A stretch of DNA of 64,000 nucleotides from Vineibacter terrae (GTDB taxonomy: Bacteria; Pseudomonadota; Alphaproteobacteria; Reyranellales; Reyranellaceae). The stretch lies in the NCBI RefSeq assembly GCF_008039615.1, contig NZ_VDUZ01000022.1, forward strand, positions 1-64,000. The letters are read 5' to 3'. How positions within the stretch are numbered: the first letter of the stretch is position 1; every line of letters begins with the position of its first letter. The position numbers and the translations under genes are program-made. The notes below the pieces were generated by a model. The model was not told where the DNA came from. It worked only from the letters and a program-made list of their open reading frames with translations, and searched no databases. Of the stretch, positions 1-8,752 are shown piece by piece.

Positions 1-146
1 AAGCGGATGTTCACCCTCGCACACGCCTGACGGGGAAAGTACCACCAAAAATCGCGACCCATGACCTCGGTGCTTTCAAAATCACTCAATCAACTACCCA
101 ATAACCTCAGTCCGACAGGCTGCTAGCGCAGGCGGCGCGCCGATTC
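1..146. other. Left edge, no gene supported
   Basis: The first 30 bases read as an open frame ending KRMFTLAHA-stop on the plus strand, which could be the tail of a gene cut by the window edge, but nine residues are not enough to identify it. The rest up to the DUF1127 gene has no recognisable structure. Confidence 0.3.
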
Positions 147-449
147 CTATCGCCCGGATCGCCAGTCGCGCGTCGGGCGCCAGAAGGGGCGACGCAGCTC
201 GTAGTCGACGAGCGTCGGCGACAGGCCGAGCTCACGCAGCGTGCGCTCGTCGACCTGCGCCAGCTCCAGCCGCTCCCGGCGGCGCGCCTGCCAGGTGCGC
301 AGCACGGCAGCGATGCGCTGCAGCGCCGAGGCCGGCGTGCCGGCCTCGGCCGCCGCATCCGGCGCCGGCATCGAAGGCGCCGCCGGTGCCTGGGCGATGC
401 TCTGGAACAGATGATCGCCGGCGTGGTGCGGGGAGCGGATGTATGACAT
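147..449 (-). CDS. DUF1127 domain small protein
   Basis: A 100-residue basic protein. Its second half (about residues 45-92) carries the DUF1127 pattern: an amphipathic stretch with WQARRRER, then LAQVDERTLRELGLS and a C-terminal RRPFWR. Proteins of this family are small, abundant in alphaproteobacteria, and linked in some species to phosphate or RNA-related regulation; the role here is not known. The first 45 residues are low-complexity Ala/Pro. The ATG at 449 is preceded by a strong AGGAGG site. It is divergent from the SDR gene, with a perfect 17-bp palindrome between them at 515-531. Confidence 0.85.
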   Translation of the reverse strand: MSYIRSPHHAGDHLFQSIAQAPAAPSMPAPDAAAEAGTPASALQRIAAVLRTWQARRRERLELAQVDERTLRELGLSPTLVDYELRRPFWRPTRDWRSGR

Positions 450-514
450 GGCTTCGTCCTCCTGTGGTCTTGAGCCTGTCGCCCTTCACGTAGGCCGTGG
501 CGGTGACGTCAGCA

Positions 515-531
515 ATTACGCGACGCGTAAT
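515..531. promoter_or_regulatory. Perfect 17-bp palindrome in divergent intergenic region
   Basis: ATTACGCG and CGCGTAAT are separated by a single A. The site lies between the DUF1127 gene (minus) and the SDR gene (plus), 66 bases from the first start and 90 from the second. A compact symmetric site in this position suits a dimeric repressor acting on either or both promoters. The regulator is unknown. Confidence 0.5.
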
Positions 532-620
532 GCTCGAGGCGCACGCGCGGCTTGCGTCGGCGGCGCCGCTCCGCTCTGCTGCCGTCATCGGTCATCACAC
601 AACCATCCGGAGCTTCGGCG

Positions 621-1385
621 ATGTCTCAGTTGTTCTCGCTGCAAGGGCGCGTCGCCGTCGTCACCGGCGCCTCGCGCGGCCTGGGCCTGGATTTCGCGCG
701 CACGCTGGCCGAGGCCGGCGCCACGGTGGTGTGCGTGGCGCGCACCACGGCGGCCCTGGAGGCGGCGGTCGAAGGCCTGCGCGCCGCCGGCGGCGCCGCG
801 GCGGCCGTCACGCTCGACATCACCGACGAGGCGGCGATCGCAGCGGCGGTGCCGGACATCATCGCGCGGCATGGCCGCATCGACGTGCTGGTCAACAATG
901 CCGGCGTCATCTACCGCGCGCCGGTTCTCGACACGGCCAGCGACGACTGGCGCCGCGTGCTCGACACCGACCTCACCGCGCCGTTCCTGCTGGCGCGCGC
1001 CGTCGGACGCCACATGCTGTCGCGCCGCTACGGGCGCATCGTCAACATCGCCTCGGTGATGGGCGTGGTGGGGCGCGCCACCGTCGGCGGCTATGTCGCT
1101 GCCAAGCACGGCCTGATCGGGCTCACCCGCACGCTGGCCGCCGAGCTCGGCCCCGACGTGACGGTGAACTGCCTGTCGCCGGGCTACATCCGCACCGAGC
1201 TCAACGTCGCGCTGCAGCAGGACCGCGCCTTCAACACGATGCTCGAGACACGCACGGCGTCGGGGCGCTGGGGCACGCCGGCCGACCTGCGCGGCGCGCT
1301 GCTGCTGCTGGCGTCCGATGCCGGCGCCTATATCACCGGCCAGTCGCTGGTGGTCGACGGCGGCCTGACCAGCATCCTGGCCTGA
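621..1385 (+). CDS. SDR family NAD(P)-dependent oxidoreductase
   Basis: A 254-residue classical short-chain dehydrogenase. The Rossmann glycine motif TGASRGLG is near residue 15, NNAG near residue 90, the catalytic Ser in NIASVMG and the YxxxK pair in GGYVAAKHG. The C-terminal ITGQSLVVDGG strand is typical of the FabG/gluconate 5-dehydrogenase branch, so the substrate is probably a hydroxy/keto compound, but the sequence does not name it. The ATG at 621 was chosen because GGAG lies 8 bases upstream and the protein then begins at the usual distance from the glycine motif; the frame is open further upstream without a better site. Confidence 0.9.
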   Translation: MSQLFSLQGRVAVVTGASRGLGLDFARTLAEAGATVVCVARTTAALEAAVEGLRAAGGAAAAVTLDITDEAAIAAAVPDIIARHGRIDVLVNNAGVIYRAPVLDTASDDWRRVLDTDLTAPFLLARAVGRHMLSRRYGRIVNIASVMGVVGRATVGGYVAAKHGLIGLTRTLAAELGPDVTVNCLSPGYIRTELNVALQQDRAFNTMLETRTASGRWGTPADLRGALLLLASDAGAYITGQSLVVDGGLTSILA

Positions 1386-1447
1386 GGTGGCCTACGGCTT
1401 GAAGCCCGGCGCCCGGCGCGCCGCATGCGCGGTGGCGATCGTCGCCG

Positions 1448-1837
<390 letters not shown>

Positions 1838-1962
1838 GAATCCCCTCCGCCGGATTGTCCGAATGGCGTCGGGCACCGTAGGCCGCCCACGGCCGGCGTC
1901 AAGCGGCGCCGGCCGTGGTGGCCGGAAGGGCGGCCGGGCGGAGCGTGGCCCGGCGGACGCCG

Positions 1963-2355
1963 CTACTTCTTGGTTGCCGGCGGCGTGGCCGGTGTCGCGG
2001 GCGCCGCCACCTGGTGGGCGATGATGTGGTCCTTGATGTCGTTGTAGACGGCTTGCGGGACGATCTTCTTGTCGACCAGCTCGTTCTTGGCGCGGTAGGG
2101 CCGGCCCTTGATGATGGCGTCGCTGCGGGCCTCGCCGATGCCCTTGAGCGTCATCAGCTGCTCCTTGGTCGCGGCGTTGATGTCGATCAGCTCGGCGGCC
2201 GGCTTGGGTGCGGGCGTCGTCGTCGAGGGCTTGGGGGCTGGGGCGGGAGCCGGGGCCGTGGTCGACGGCTTCGGCGTCTGCGCGAAGAGGGATCCCGGCG
2301 TGGCGGCGAGCGCACCCATCAGGATGGCCGCGAGCAGTCGAGAGCGTGCAGACAT
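1963..2355 (-). CDS. Exported helix-hairpin-helix (ComEA-like) protein
   Basis: A 130-residue protein with an N-terminal signal peptide (basic start, hydrophobic stretch, cleavage near SLFAQ), a Pro/Ala/Thr-rich linker, then one HhH region: [23 protein letters not shown]. HhH modules of this kind bind DNA non-specifically; in ComEA they hold incoming DNA in the periplasm. The domain end and an Ala/Pro/Lys tail follow. Start at 2355 has GAGGT upstream. No other competence gene is adjacent, so a DNA-uptake role is only a possibility; comF lies 34 kb away. Confidence 0.78.
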   Translation of the reverse strand: MSARSRLLAAILMGALAATPGSLFAQTPKPSTTAPAPAPAPKPSTTTPAPKPAAELIDINAATKEQLMTLKGIGEARSDAIIKGRPYRAKNELVDKKIVPQAVYNDIKDHIIAHQVAAPATPATPPATKK

Positions 2356-2490
2356 GCGCTTACCTCTTTCGTAGGCGCCGCCGGCGATGGCGACGCCGGC
2401 GCAGTCGAGCATGCAACCTGGGCGCCGGCAAGGCGCCGCGCGATGCCGATTCTGTCAGGATTTGATCAGCTTCAATGGATTGTATTGGCG

Positions 2491-2757
2491 CTAGTAGTAC
2501 AACCGGCGCCGGCGCTTGCGGCGCATGGCGAGCATCACCAGCATCCGGCCGATGACCACGGCGGCGACGCCCATCAGCAGCAGCAGGGCGGCGCCGGGCT
2601 GGACGCTGCGCGCGAAGTTCGCCTTCATCAGCACCCAGGCGGCGATCGCCAGGCAGGACACGCCGACCGCCTGGCCCAGCCACCACGCCGCCAGGGCGGC
2701 GCGCTGGTACCAGCGCAAATGCTCGCTCCACAGGATATGGGGTCGAAAGAACTCCAT
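2491..2757 (-). CDS. Small two-helix membrane protein
   Basis: An 88-residue protein of unknown function. It has an aromatic N-terminus (MEFFRPHILWSEHLRWYQR), two predicted membrane segments at about residues 22-43 and 55-78, and a strongly basic tail with six Arg/Lys in a row, consistent with a cytoplasmic C-terminus. The ATG at 2757 has GGGAG at suitable distance. The frame is open far upstream, but the codons before 2757 overlap the next gene and look like shadow sequence. Confidence 0.6.
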   Translation of the reverse strand: MEFFRPHILWSEHLRWYQRAALAAWWLGQAVGVSCLAIAAWVLMKANFARSVQPGAALLLLMGVAAVVIGRMLVMLAMRRKRRRRLYY

Positions 2758-2897
2758 ACCGCCACTCCCGGCACAACGGCGTAAGCTGCGATCAATGGCG
2801 CGTCCCACGGCGGACCGTGCAACCAACAGGCCATCGGAAAACGGCGGGAGGATGACCAAAGCAGGGCGATCCGCCGGCCGGCCGGCGGTCGCGCCGG

Positions 2898-3269
2898 TCA
2901 GATCTTCTTCAGCTTGGCGTCGAACTTGCAATAGCCGTCGAGCACGACGCCGGCGGTCGAGGCGTTGATCGTGCCCTTGACGTCCATGACGCCGCCGTCG
3001 CCGACCTGGGCCTTTGTCCTGAAGGCGCCGTTGGCGTCGGCGGTGGCCTCGAAATGGCGCTGCGGCCGGCCCTGCTGCTGGAACAGTCCCTTGACGGCGG
3101 TGCCGCTCACCGTGACGTCGATCTTCATCTTGTAGCTGCTGCAATTGGTGCTGCCGCCGACGCCACCGCCGCTGCCATATCCCGTCCAGGTGTAGCTGCC
3201 GGTGGTTTGGGCCAGGGCCGGCAGGCTCAGGGCTGCGGCAGTCGCGACCAACGCCAGGGCAAAGCGCAT
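2898..3269 (-). CDS. Secreted protein of unknown function
   Basis: A 123-residue protein with a clear signal peptide (residues 1-20, cleavage after LALALAQ-like ALAQ). The mature part is small, beta-rich and glycine/serine/threonine-rich, with two Cys (in TNCSSYK and DGYCKFD) that may form a disulfide. I do not recognise a family. The start has an ideal GGGAGG site. It is transcribed alone between the small membrane protein and the divergent LLM gene. Confidence 0.7.
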   Translation of the reverse strand: MRFALALVATAAALSLPALAQTTGSYTWTGYGSGGGVGGSTNCSSYKMKIDVTVSGTAVKGLFQQQGRPQRHFEATADANGAFRTKAQVGDGGVMDVKGTINASTAGVVLDGYCKFDAKLKKI

Positions 3270-3408
3270 GCAAGCCTCCCATTGTCGGAGGCGCGATCAT
3301 GAACCGGACGATGCCGCGATGCCAGTCACCGGCGCGCGATCACGGCGCGACGCGCTGTCCCGGCCGCAGTAAGCTCGTGCAAGGCGATCACGGCGATGGA
3401 GCGCGACG

Positions 3409-4509
3409 GTGCGGCTCGAGACACTGCTTCCCTTGGGCAAGGTGGACCCTGGCCTGCGCGCGCCGGAGACACCGCTGGACCTCCACGCCGTCGGCGCCGA
3501 CGCCCGGCTGCTCGAGGATATCGGCTACGACGGGCTGGTGGTCGAGGAGACCAAGGACGATCCGTTCGTGATCATGGCCCTGGCGGCGCAGGCCACGCGC
3601 CGGCTGCGGCTGGGCACGTCGGTGGCGATCGCCTTCCCGCGCAGCCCGACCGTCACCGCGCTCAGCGCCTGGACGATCCAGAAGCTGTCCGGCGGCCGCT
3701 TCACGCTGGGCCTGGGCACGCAGGTGAAGGCCCATATCGAGCGCCGCTACGGCATGGCCTGGTCGCCGGCGGGGCCGTGGATGCGCGAATACGTGCGCGC
3801 CGTGCGCGCGGTGTGGGATTGCTGGCAGAACGGCACGCCGCTCGACATCGCAGGGCCGCACTACACCATCAACCTGATGGTGCCGCTGTTCAATCCCGGG
3901 CCGATCGCGCATCCGGCGATCCCGATCCACATCGCCGCCGTCAACGCGCTGATGTGCCAGGTGGCGGGCGAGGTGGGCGACGGGATCCGGCCGCACCCCG
4001 TCTGCACGCCGTCCTACATCGAGACCGTGATGCTGCCGGCGGTGCGCGCCGGCGCCGCCAAGGGCGGCCGTACGCTGGACGATTTCAGGGTCTGCATGAA
4101 GCCGCTGGTGGCCGCCGCCGCCACCGAGGCCGAGCTGGTGCCCAAGGTGCGCGATGCGCGGGCGCGCATCGCCTTCTACGCCTCGACGCCGCAATACCGC
4201 GCTGCGTTCGACCATCTCGGACTGGGTGACCTCGCCGACCGGCTGAAGCTGCTGTCGCGCGCTCAGCGCTGGGAGGAGATGCCGCAGCACATCAGTGACG
4301 ACATCCTCGAGCAGTTCGTCACGATCGCGACCTACGACGACATCGCCGCCAGGCTGTGCGCGCGCTACGGCCATGTCGTCACCGACTGCGAGTTCTCGAT
4401 CGCCGTCAGGAGCGAGGCCGATCGCGAGATCCTGCGCGGCCTGGCCCGGACGATCCAGGCCGAGGGCGAGGCGCGCGCGCGGCGCACGATCCTGGGCGCG
4501 GCGGCGTAG
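3409..4509 (+). CDS. LLM class flavin-dependent oxidoreductase
   Basis: A 366-residue luciferase-like monooxygenase, most similar in pattern to the group described as F420-related (TIGR03617 type). Typical blocks are the N-terminal barrel start with GYDGLVVEETKDDPF, the strand RLGTSVAIAFPRSPT, GGRFTLGLGTQVKAHIERRYG, and PIHIAAVNALMCQVAGEVGDG. Such enzymes use reduced flavin or F420 on small organic substrates; the real substrate is unknown. The start is a GTG at 3409 with GGAG upstream. It is convergent with the nucleosidase gene and the two stops almost touch. Confidence 0.85.
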   Translation: MRLETLLPLGKVDPGLRAPETPLDLHAVGADARLLEDIGYDGLVVEETKDDPFVIMALAAQATRRLRLGTSVAIAFPRSPTVTALSAWTIQKLSGGRFTLGLGTQVKAHIERRYGMAWSPAGPWMREYVRAVRAVWDCWQNGTPLDIAGPHYTINLMVPLFNPGPIAHPAIPIHIAAVNALMCQVAGEVGDGIRPHPVCTPSYIETVMLPAVRAGAAKGGRTLDDFRVCMKPLVAAAATEAELVPKVRDARARIAFYASTPQYRAAFDHLGLGDLADRLKLLSRAQRWEEMPQHISDDILEQFVTIATYDDIAARLCARYGHVVTDCEFSIAVRSEADREILRGLARTIQAEGEARARRTILGAAA

Positions 4510-5283
4510 CTACAGCGCTGCCGCGGCGTGGCGTGTCACGGTCGCGGCCAAGTGTGCCGCCGCCGGCAGGAACGTCCTGAAGTCGAGATGGCTGGAAGCG
4601 CCGGCCAGGTCGCTGAGGCAGCGTACGTTCACGAACGGCACGTCGCCGAAGCGGCGGCAGACCTGCGCCACGGCCCCGCCTTCCATCTCGACCGCGGCGG
4701 CATCGAACGTAGCGTGCAGGCGCTGGCGCGTGGCATCGCAGTTCAGGAACGTGTCGCCCGACAGGATCGTGCCCAGCACGACGCGCGGCACGCGCCCGGC
4801 GGCGCCGGTCACGGCGGCCGGCAGCGGCGGCAGCGCCAGCGCCTCGGCGGCGGTGCCCAGGCGCGCCAGCAGGTCCGGCGGCAGGTCGTAGCCGGGTGTG
4901 CGGTCACGGCCCGACAGCCACGGCACGCCGGGCTGGTAGGTGCGGATCTCGCCGGCGACCAGGGTGCCGTAGTCGTGCTGCAGATTGCGCGCGCCGATCA
5001 CGACGTCGCCGACGCCATAGGCGGGATCGAGCCCGCCGGCGACGCCGCAGAACAGCAGCGCGCGGCAGTCGAAGCGGGTCAGCAGCAGGGTGGCGGCGAT
5101 GGCGGCGTTGACCTTGCCGATGCCGCATTCGACGAACACGGCGCTGCGGCCGGCGATGGCGCCGCGCGTGAAGGCCAGCTCGCCGATCCGGTGCGTGTCG
5201 CCGGCGGCCTCGTCGAGCTGCGCCAGCTCCTCGGGGATGGCGGAGAGGACGCCCAGCGGGGCGGTGGTCGACGGCGGGGTCAT
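4510..5283 (-). CDS. mtnN: 5'-methylthioadenosine/S-adenosylhomocysteine nucleosidase
   Basis: A 257-residue phosphorylase-superfamily enzyme that hydrolyses MTA and SAH to adenine and the thio-sugar. Motifs are AIPEEL near residue 15 (catalytic base region), ECGIGKVNAA, the GVAGGLD loop, the ribose-binding VEMEGGAVAQV, and SDLAG near the end with the catalytic Asp. It is about 25 residues longer than the E. coli protein. A futalosine hydrolase is a less likely alternative within the same superfamily. The ATG at 5283 begins right at the divergent region with cysQ. Confidence 0.85.
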   Translation of the reverse strand: MTPPSTTAPLGVLSAIPEELAQLDEAAGDTHRIGELAFTRGAIAGRSAVFVECGIGKVNAAIAATLLLTRFDCRALLFCGVAGGLDPAYGVGDVVIGARNLQHDYGTLVAGEIRTYQPGVPWLSGRDRTPGYDLPPDLLARLGTAAEALALPPLPAAVTGAAGRVPRVVLGTILSGDTFLNCDATRQRLHATFDAAAVEMEGGAVAQVCRRFGDVPFVNVRCLSDLAGASSHLDFRTFLPAAAHLAATVTRHAAAAL

Positions 5284-5353
5284 GGCATCGATGCGGGCGA
5301 TGGGGTGGTGTCACGGACCGCCTAGGCTATAACGGGCGCGCCTTGCGACCCTA

Positions 5354-6184
<831 letters not shown>

Positions 6185-6203
6185 GAGCCGCCCGCGATGC
6201 TCT

Positions 6204-6308
6204 CGGCCGGGCCGCGCCGCTCCAGCGGCGCTCGTCGCTGTGGTGTCCCCGATGGCGATGGGGAACACGATCGCAAGAGCGCCGCTGGAGCGGCGCGGCC
6301 CGACCGGC
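6204..6308. repeat. Family A palindromic repeat, copy 1
   Basis: Two 25-base inverted arms (6209-6233 and 6277-6301, core GCGCCGCTCCAGCGGCGCTC) enclose a 43-base loop. The arms are themselves palindromic around CTCCAGCGG. The right arm ends eight bases before the sua5 start codon. A second copy lies at 19938-20012 with a shorter loop. Confidence 0.85.
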
Positions 6309-7295
6309 ATGACGCCGGAGATCGTCCTGCCGACGGCCGACAACATCGCGCGGGCGGCGGCGCTGATCCAGGCCGGGGCGCTGGTCGCGTTTCCTACCGA
6401 GACGGTCTACGGCCTGGGCGGCGACGCCACCAGTGACCGGGCCGTCGCCGGCATCTTCGCGGCCAAGGGCCGGCCGCAGTTCAATCCCCTGATCGCGCAT
6501 GTGCCCGACGCCGCGGCGGCGCGCGCGCACGTGGCCTGGAGCGAGACAGCCGAGCTTCTGGCGCAGCGCTTCTGGCCCGGGCCCTTGACGCTGGTGCTGC
6601 CGCGCCGGGCCGGCTGCGCCGTGTCGCTGCTGTGCAGCGCCGGCCTCGATACGCTGGCGGTGCGCGCGCCGTCGCATCCGGTGGCGCAGGCGCTGCTGCG
6701 CGCCACCGGCCGGCCGGTGGCGGCGCCCAGCGCCAACCGCTCCGGCGCGGTGAGCCCGACCACGGCGGCGCATGTCGCGGCCACGCTCGGGCCTGACGTG
6801 GCGCTGGTGCTCGACGGCGGGCCATGCGCGGTCGGAGTCGAATCCACGGTGGTCGACCTCACGGCCGGGCGACCCACCCTGCTGCGTCCCGGCGGCGCCA
6901 CGCGCGAGGCGATCGAGGCGGTGATCGGCGCGCTGGCGCTGGGGCCTGCGATCGGCGCGCCCGGCGCCCTGCATGCCCCCGGCCAGCTCGAGAGCCACTA
7001 CGCGCCGTCGCGGCCGGTGCGCCTGGATGCCGAACGGGCCGGCAGCGACGAAGGCCTGCTGGCCTTCGGCCCGGCCGTGCCCGGCGGCGCGGCGGTGACC
7101 TTGAACCTCAGCCCGCAGGGCGACCTCGCCGAAGCCGCCGCCAACCTGTTCGCGATGCTGCGCGCGCTCGACCGCCCGGACATCGCGCGCATCGCCGTGA
7201 TGGCGATCCCCGACCACGGGCTGGGCCTGGCGATCAACGACCGCCTGCGCCGCGCCGCCGCGCCGCGCCCGCCCGGCATGCTTAAGTTGGGTTAG
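6309..7295 (+). CDS. L-threonylcarbamoyladenylate synthase (Sua5 type)
   Basis: A 328-residue protein that makes threonylcarbamoyl-AMP from threonine, bicarbonate and ATP for the t6A37 modification of ANN-decoding tRNAs. The YrdC domain (about residues 10-200) has the FPTETVYGLGGDA and PSANRSG motifs; a C-terminal Sua5 domain (HAPGQLESHYAPSRPV onward) follows, making it the long Sua5 form. The ATG at 6309 matches the family start but has no ribosome site because a family A palindrome directly abuts it. Its end overlaps the convergent vapC by 14 bases. Confidence 0.9.
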   Translation: MTPEIVLPTADNIARAAALIQAGALVAFPTETVYGLGGDATSDRAVAGIFAAKGRPQFNPLIAHVPDAAAARAHVAWSETAELLAQRFWPGPLTLVLPRRAGCAVSLLCSAGLDTLAVRAPSHPVAQALLRATGRPVAAPSANRSGAVSPTTAAHVAATLGPDVALVLDGGPCAVGVESTVVDLTAGRPTLLRPGGATREAIEAVIGALALGPAIGAPGALHAPGQLESHYAPSRPVRLDAERAGSDEGLLAFGPAVPGGAAVTLNLSPQGDLAEAAANLFAMLRALDRPDIARIAVMAIPDHGLGLAINDRLRRAAAPRPPGMLKLG

Positions 7296-7743
7296 GCCAC
7301 GCGCGAACGGCGATTCTCTCCGTTGAGGCTACGCTGGCAGTCGCATGCCACAGCTTCAACGGAGCCACCTTCGCTACGCCCGCAAAGTCCCGGTCCGTTG
7401 TCAGAAGTGTCAACGAATGGCGCACGCAAAGCTGTGCGATCAACGCGTCGATCGTCCCAACTTGCAGTCCGCTGCGCCGGCACTGGTTGCGCAACTCGGC
7501 GGCGGTGATGTGGTCGTCCCGGTCTGGAACAAGAAAGGGCAGGGACGAGAAATGCTCCAGGATTGCCTGACGCGACTTGGGCCCTGAAAACCCTTGCAGC
7601 AGTTCCTGTAGCACCAAGCCCGTCGTGATGATGGGATCGCCGCTTTCAAGGGCGCGTATGAGGGCAGCAACCTCGGCGCCGTCTTGCGGCGAATCTCGCC
7701 GCAGCGCCAGCGACCAGACGCTGGTGTCGACGAACAGGCTCAC
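7282..7743 (-). CDS. vapC: VapC-type PIN domain toxin
   Basis: A 153-residue PIN-domain ribonuclease, toxin of a type II module. Acidic residues expected for the metal site are Asp6 (FVDTSVW), Glu47 (VLQELL), Asp99 (TIDALIAQL) and Asp117/Asp119 (TTDRDF), so it looks active. VapC toxins cleave tRNA or rRNA when released from VapB. It starts with GTG inside the stop of vapB (GTGA overlap at 7740-7743), indicating coupled translation. Its last 14 bases overlap the end of sua5 on the other strand. Confidence 0.9.
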   Translation of the reverse strand: MSLFVDTSVWSLALRRDSPQDGAEVAALIRALESGDPIITTGLVLQELLQGFSGPKSRQAILEHFSSLPFLVPDRDDHITAAELRNQCRRSGLQVGTIDALIAQLCVRHSLTLLTTDRDFAGVAKVAPLKLWHATASVASTERIAVRAWPNPT

Positions 7744-7940
7744 TGCCGGGATCGCTCGGCCTTGTAGTCAAAGGACGTATCCCATTCGAGTTTTCCCATC
7801 AGCTCAAGCAGCCGCTTCTGGCGGCGACGGGCAATGAATTCTTCGAGTGCTTTCGTCACAGCGGCCTTCTTCGTGCGCTCACCGCTGACTTCCAGGGCGC
7901 GCTCGATGAGCTTGGGATCGATCGAAAGATTGGTGGCCAT
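7740..7940 (-). CDS. vapB: VapB-type antitoxin
   Basis: A 66-residue antitoxin. The N-terminal half (TNLSIDPKLIERALEVSGER, then TKKAAVTKALEEFI) is a ribbon-helix-helix DNA-binding domain of the VapB family (PF09957 type); the C-terminal part (MGKLEWDTSFDYKAERSRQ) is the acidic/aromatic segment that usually wraps the PIN toxin. The ATG at 7940 was chosen over a start 21 codons upstream because the RHH domain begins here and an inverted repeat covers the bases just before it. It heads the vapBC operon. Confidence 0.88.
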   Translation of the reverse strand: MATNLSIDPKLIERALEVSGERTKKAAVTKALEEFIARRRQKRLLELMGKLEWDTSFDYKAERSRQ

Positions 7941-7969
7941 GTGTAAGTCTCCACACAGAAGTTTACACA
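7940..7969. promoter_or_regulatory. Inverted repeat overlapping the vapB start, putative operator
   Basis: TGTGTAA at 7940-7946 and TTACACA at 7963-7969 form 7-base arms with a 16-base spacer that ends at the vapB start codon. RHH antitoxins normally repress their own operon by binding such paired half-sites, so this is a candidate VapBC operator. Confidence 0.5.
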
Positions 7970-8018
7970 ACGACCAAGGTGTCGGCAATATCGGCGACGG
8001 CACCTTGCATGGCCGCGG

Positions 8019-8618
8019 TCAGAGCCACGGCTGTTGCGCCCAGGCGATCGCAAGCTCCAGGCGGTCGTTGCCCCAGAACAGTTCCGGGCCGATCAGGAAG
8101 CTCGGGGCGCCGAAGATGCCGTGCGCGATCGCCGCGTCGACATCGGCGACCAGCCCGCGTTTGTTCGCATCGGTCAGTGCCGCGGCAAGCAGCGCGTCGG
8201 CGTCCAGACCCTGGGCCGCCACGACGTCGCGGATCACCGTTGCGTCGGAGATCTCGCGGTCGTCGACGAAGTTGGCGCGGTAGATCGCGCGCGACAATGC
8301 CGGGCGAATGTCGGGCGATGCGGCCCGCGCCAGGCGGGCGCCCAGCAGGCCGTTGCGCGGATAGCTCGTCGGCCAGCGCAGGGGCAGGCCGTATCTCGCG
8401 CATAGCCTCTCGACATCGCGGCGGCGATAGGCGCGCTGGGCCGGCGGTGCGTTCTGCAGCGGCGAGGGATTGTCGGGCCGCAGGCGCAGGATCGGCCCGA
8501 TGATGAACGGACGCCAGCGCACGGCAAGCCCGGCCGCGGCGGCGAGGCCGTCGATCCTTTCCGCCGCCATCCACGAGTAGGGACTAGCGAAATCGTACCA
8601 GAATTCCAACGTTGGCAT
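8019..8618 (-). CDS. 2-hydroxychromene-2-carboxylate isomerase family (DsbA fold)
   Basis: A 199-residue thioredoxin-fold protein. The active-site loop reads DFASPYSW, with Ser where DsbA has the CxxC motif, and the C-terminal part has GIFGAPSFLIGPELFWGNDRL, both typical of glutathione-dependent HCCA isomerases of aromatic degradation. The exact substrate is uncertain. The start at 8618 (MPTLEFWYDF) gives the family N-terminus. A second member of this family is at 52124-52756. Confidence 0.87.
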   Translation of the reverse strand: MPTLEFWYDFASPYSWMAAERIDGLAAAAGLAVRWRPFIIGPILRLRPDNPSPLQNAPPAQRAYRRRDVERLCARYGLPLRWPTSYPRNGLLGARLARAASPDIRPALSRAIYRANFVDDREISDATVIRDVVAAQGLDADALLAAALTDANKRGLVADVDAAIAHGIFGAPSFLIGPELFWGNDRLELAIAWAQQPWL

Positions 8619-8657
8619 GGGTGGCTCTCGGCCAGAGGATGCTTGCATGCTGCGCGA

Positions 8658-8674
8658 AGCGTCGGTCCGACGCT
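8658..8674. promoter_or_regulatory. Perfect 17-bp palindrome between divergent genes
   Basis: AGCGTCGG and CCGACGCT are separated by one T. The site lies 40 bases from the isomerase start and 79 bases from the GlcD-type start, so it could be an operator for either. No regulator gene is adjacent. Confidence 0.45.
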
Positions 8675-8752
8675 ACATGCATCCCACCTATTTCGCAGGG
8701 CCGTTTCGCGCCGGCACGTCTGCCGCTAGACTTCAGGCCACGGAGGAACCCG

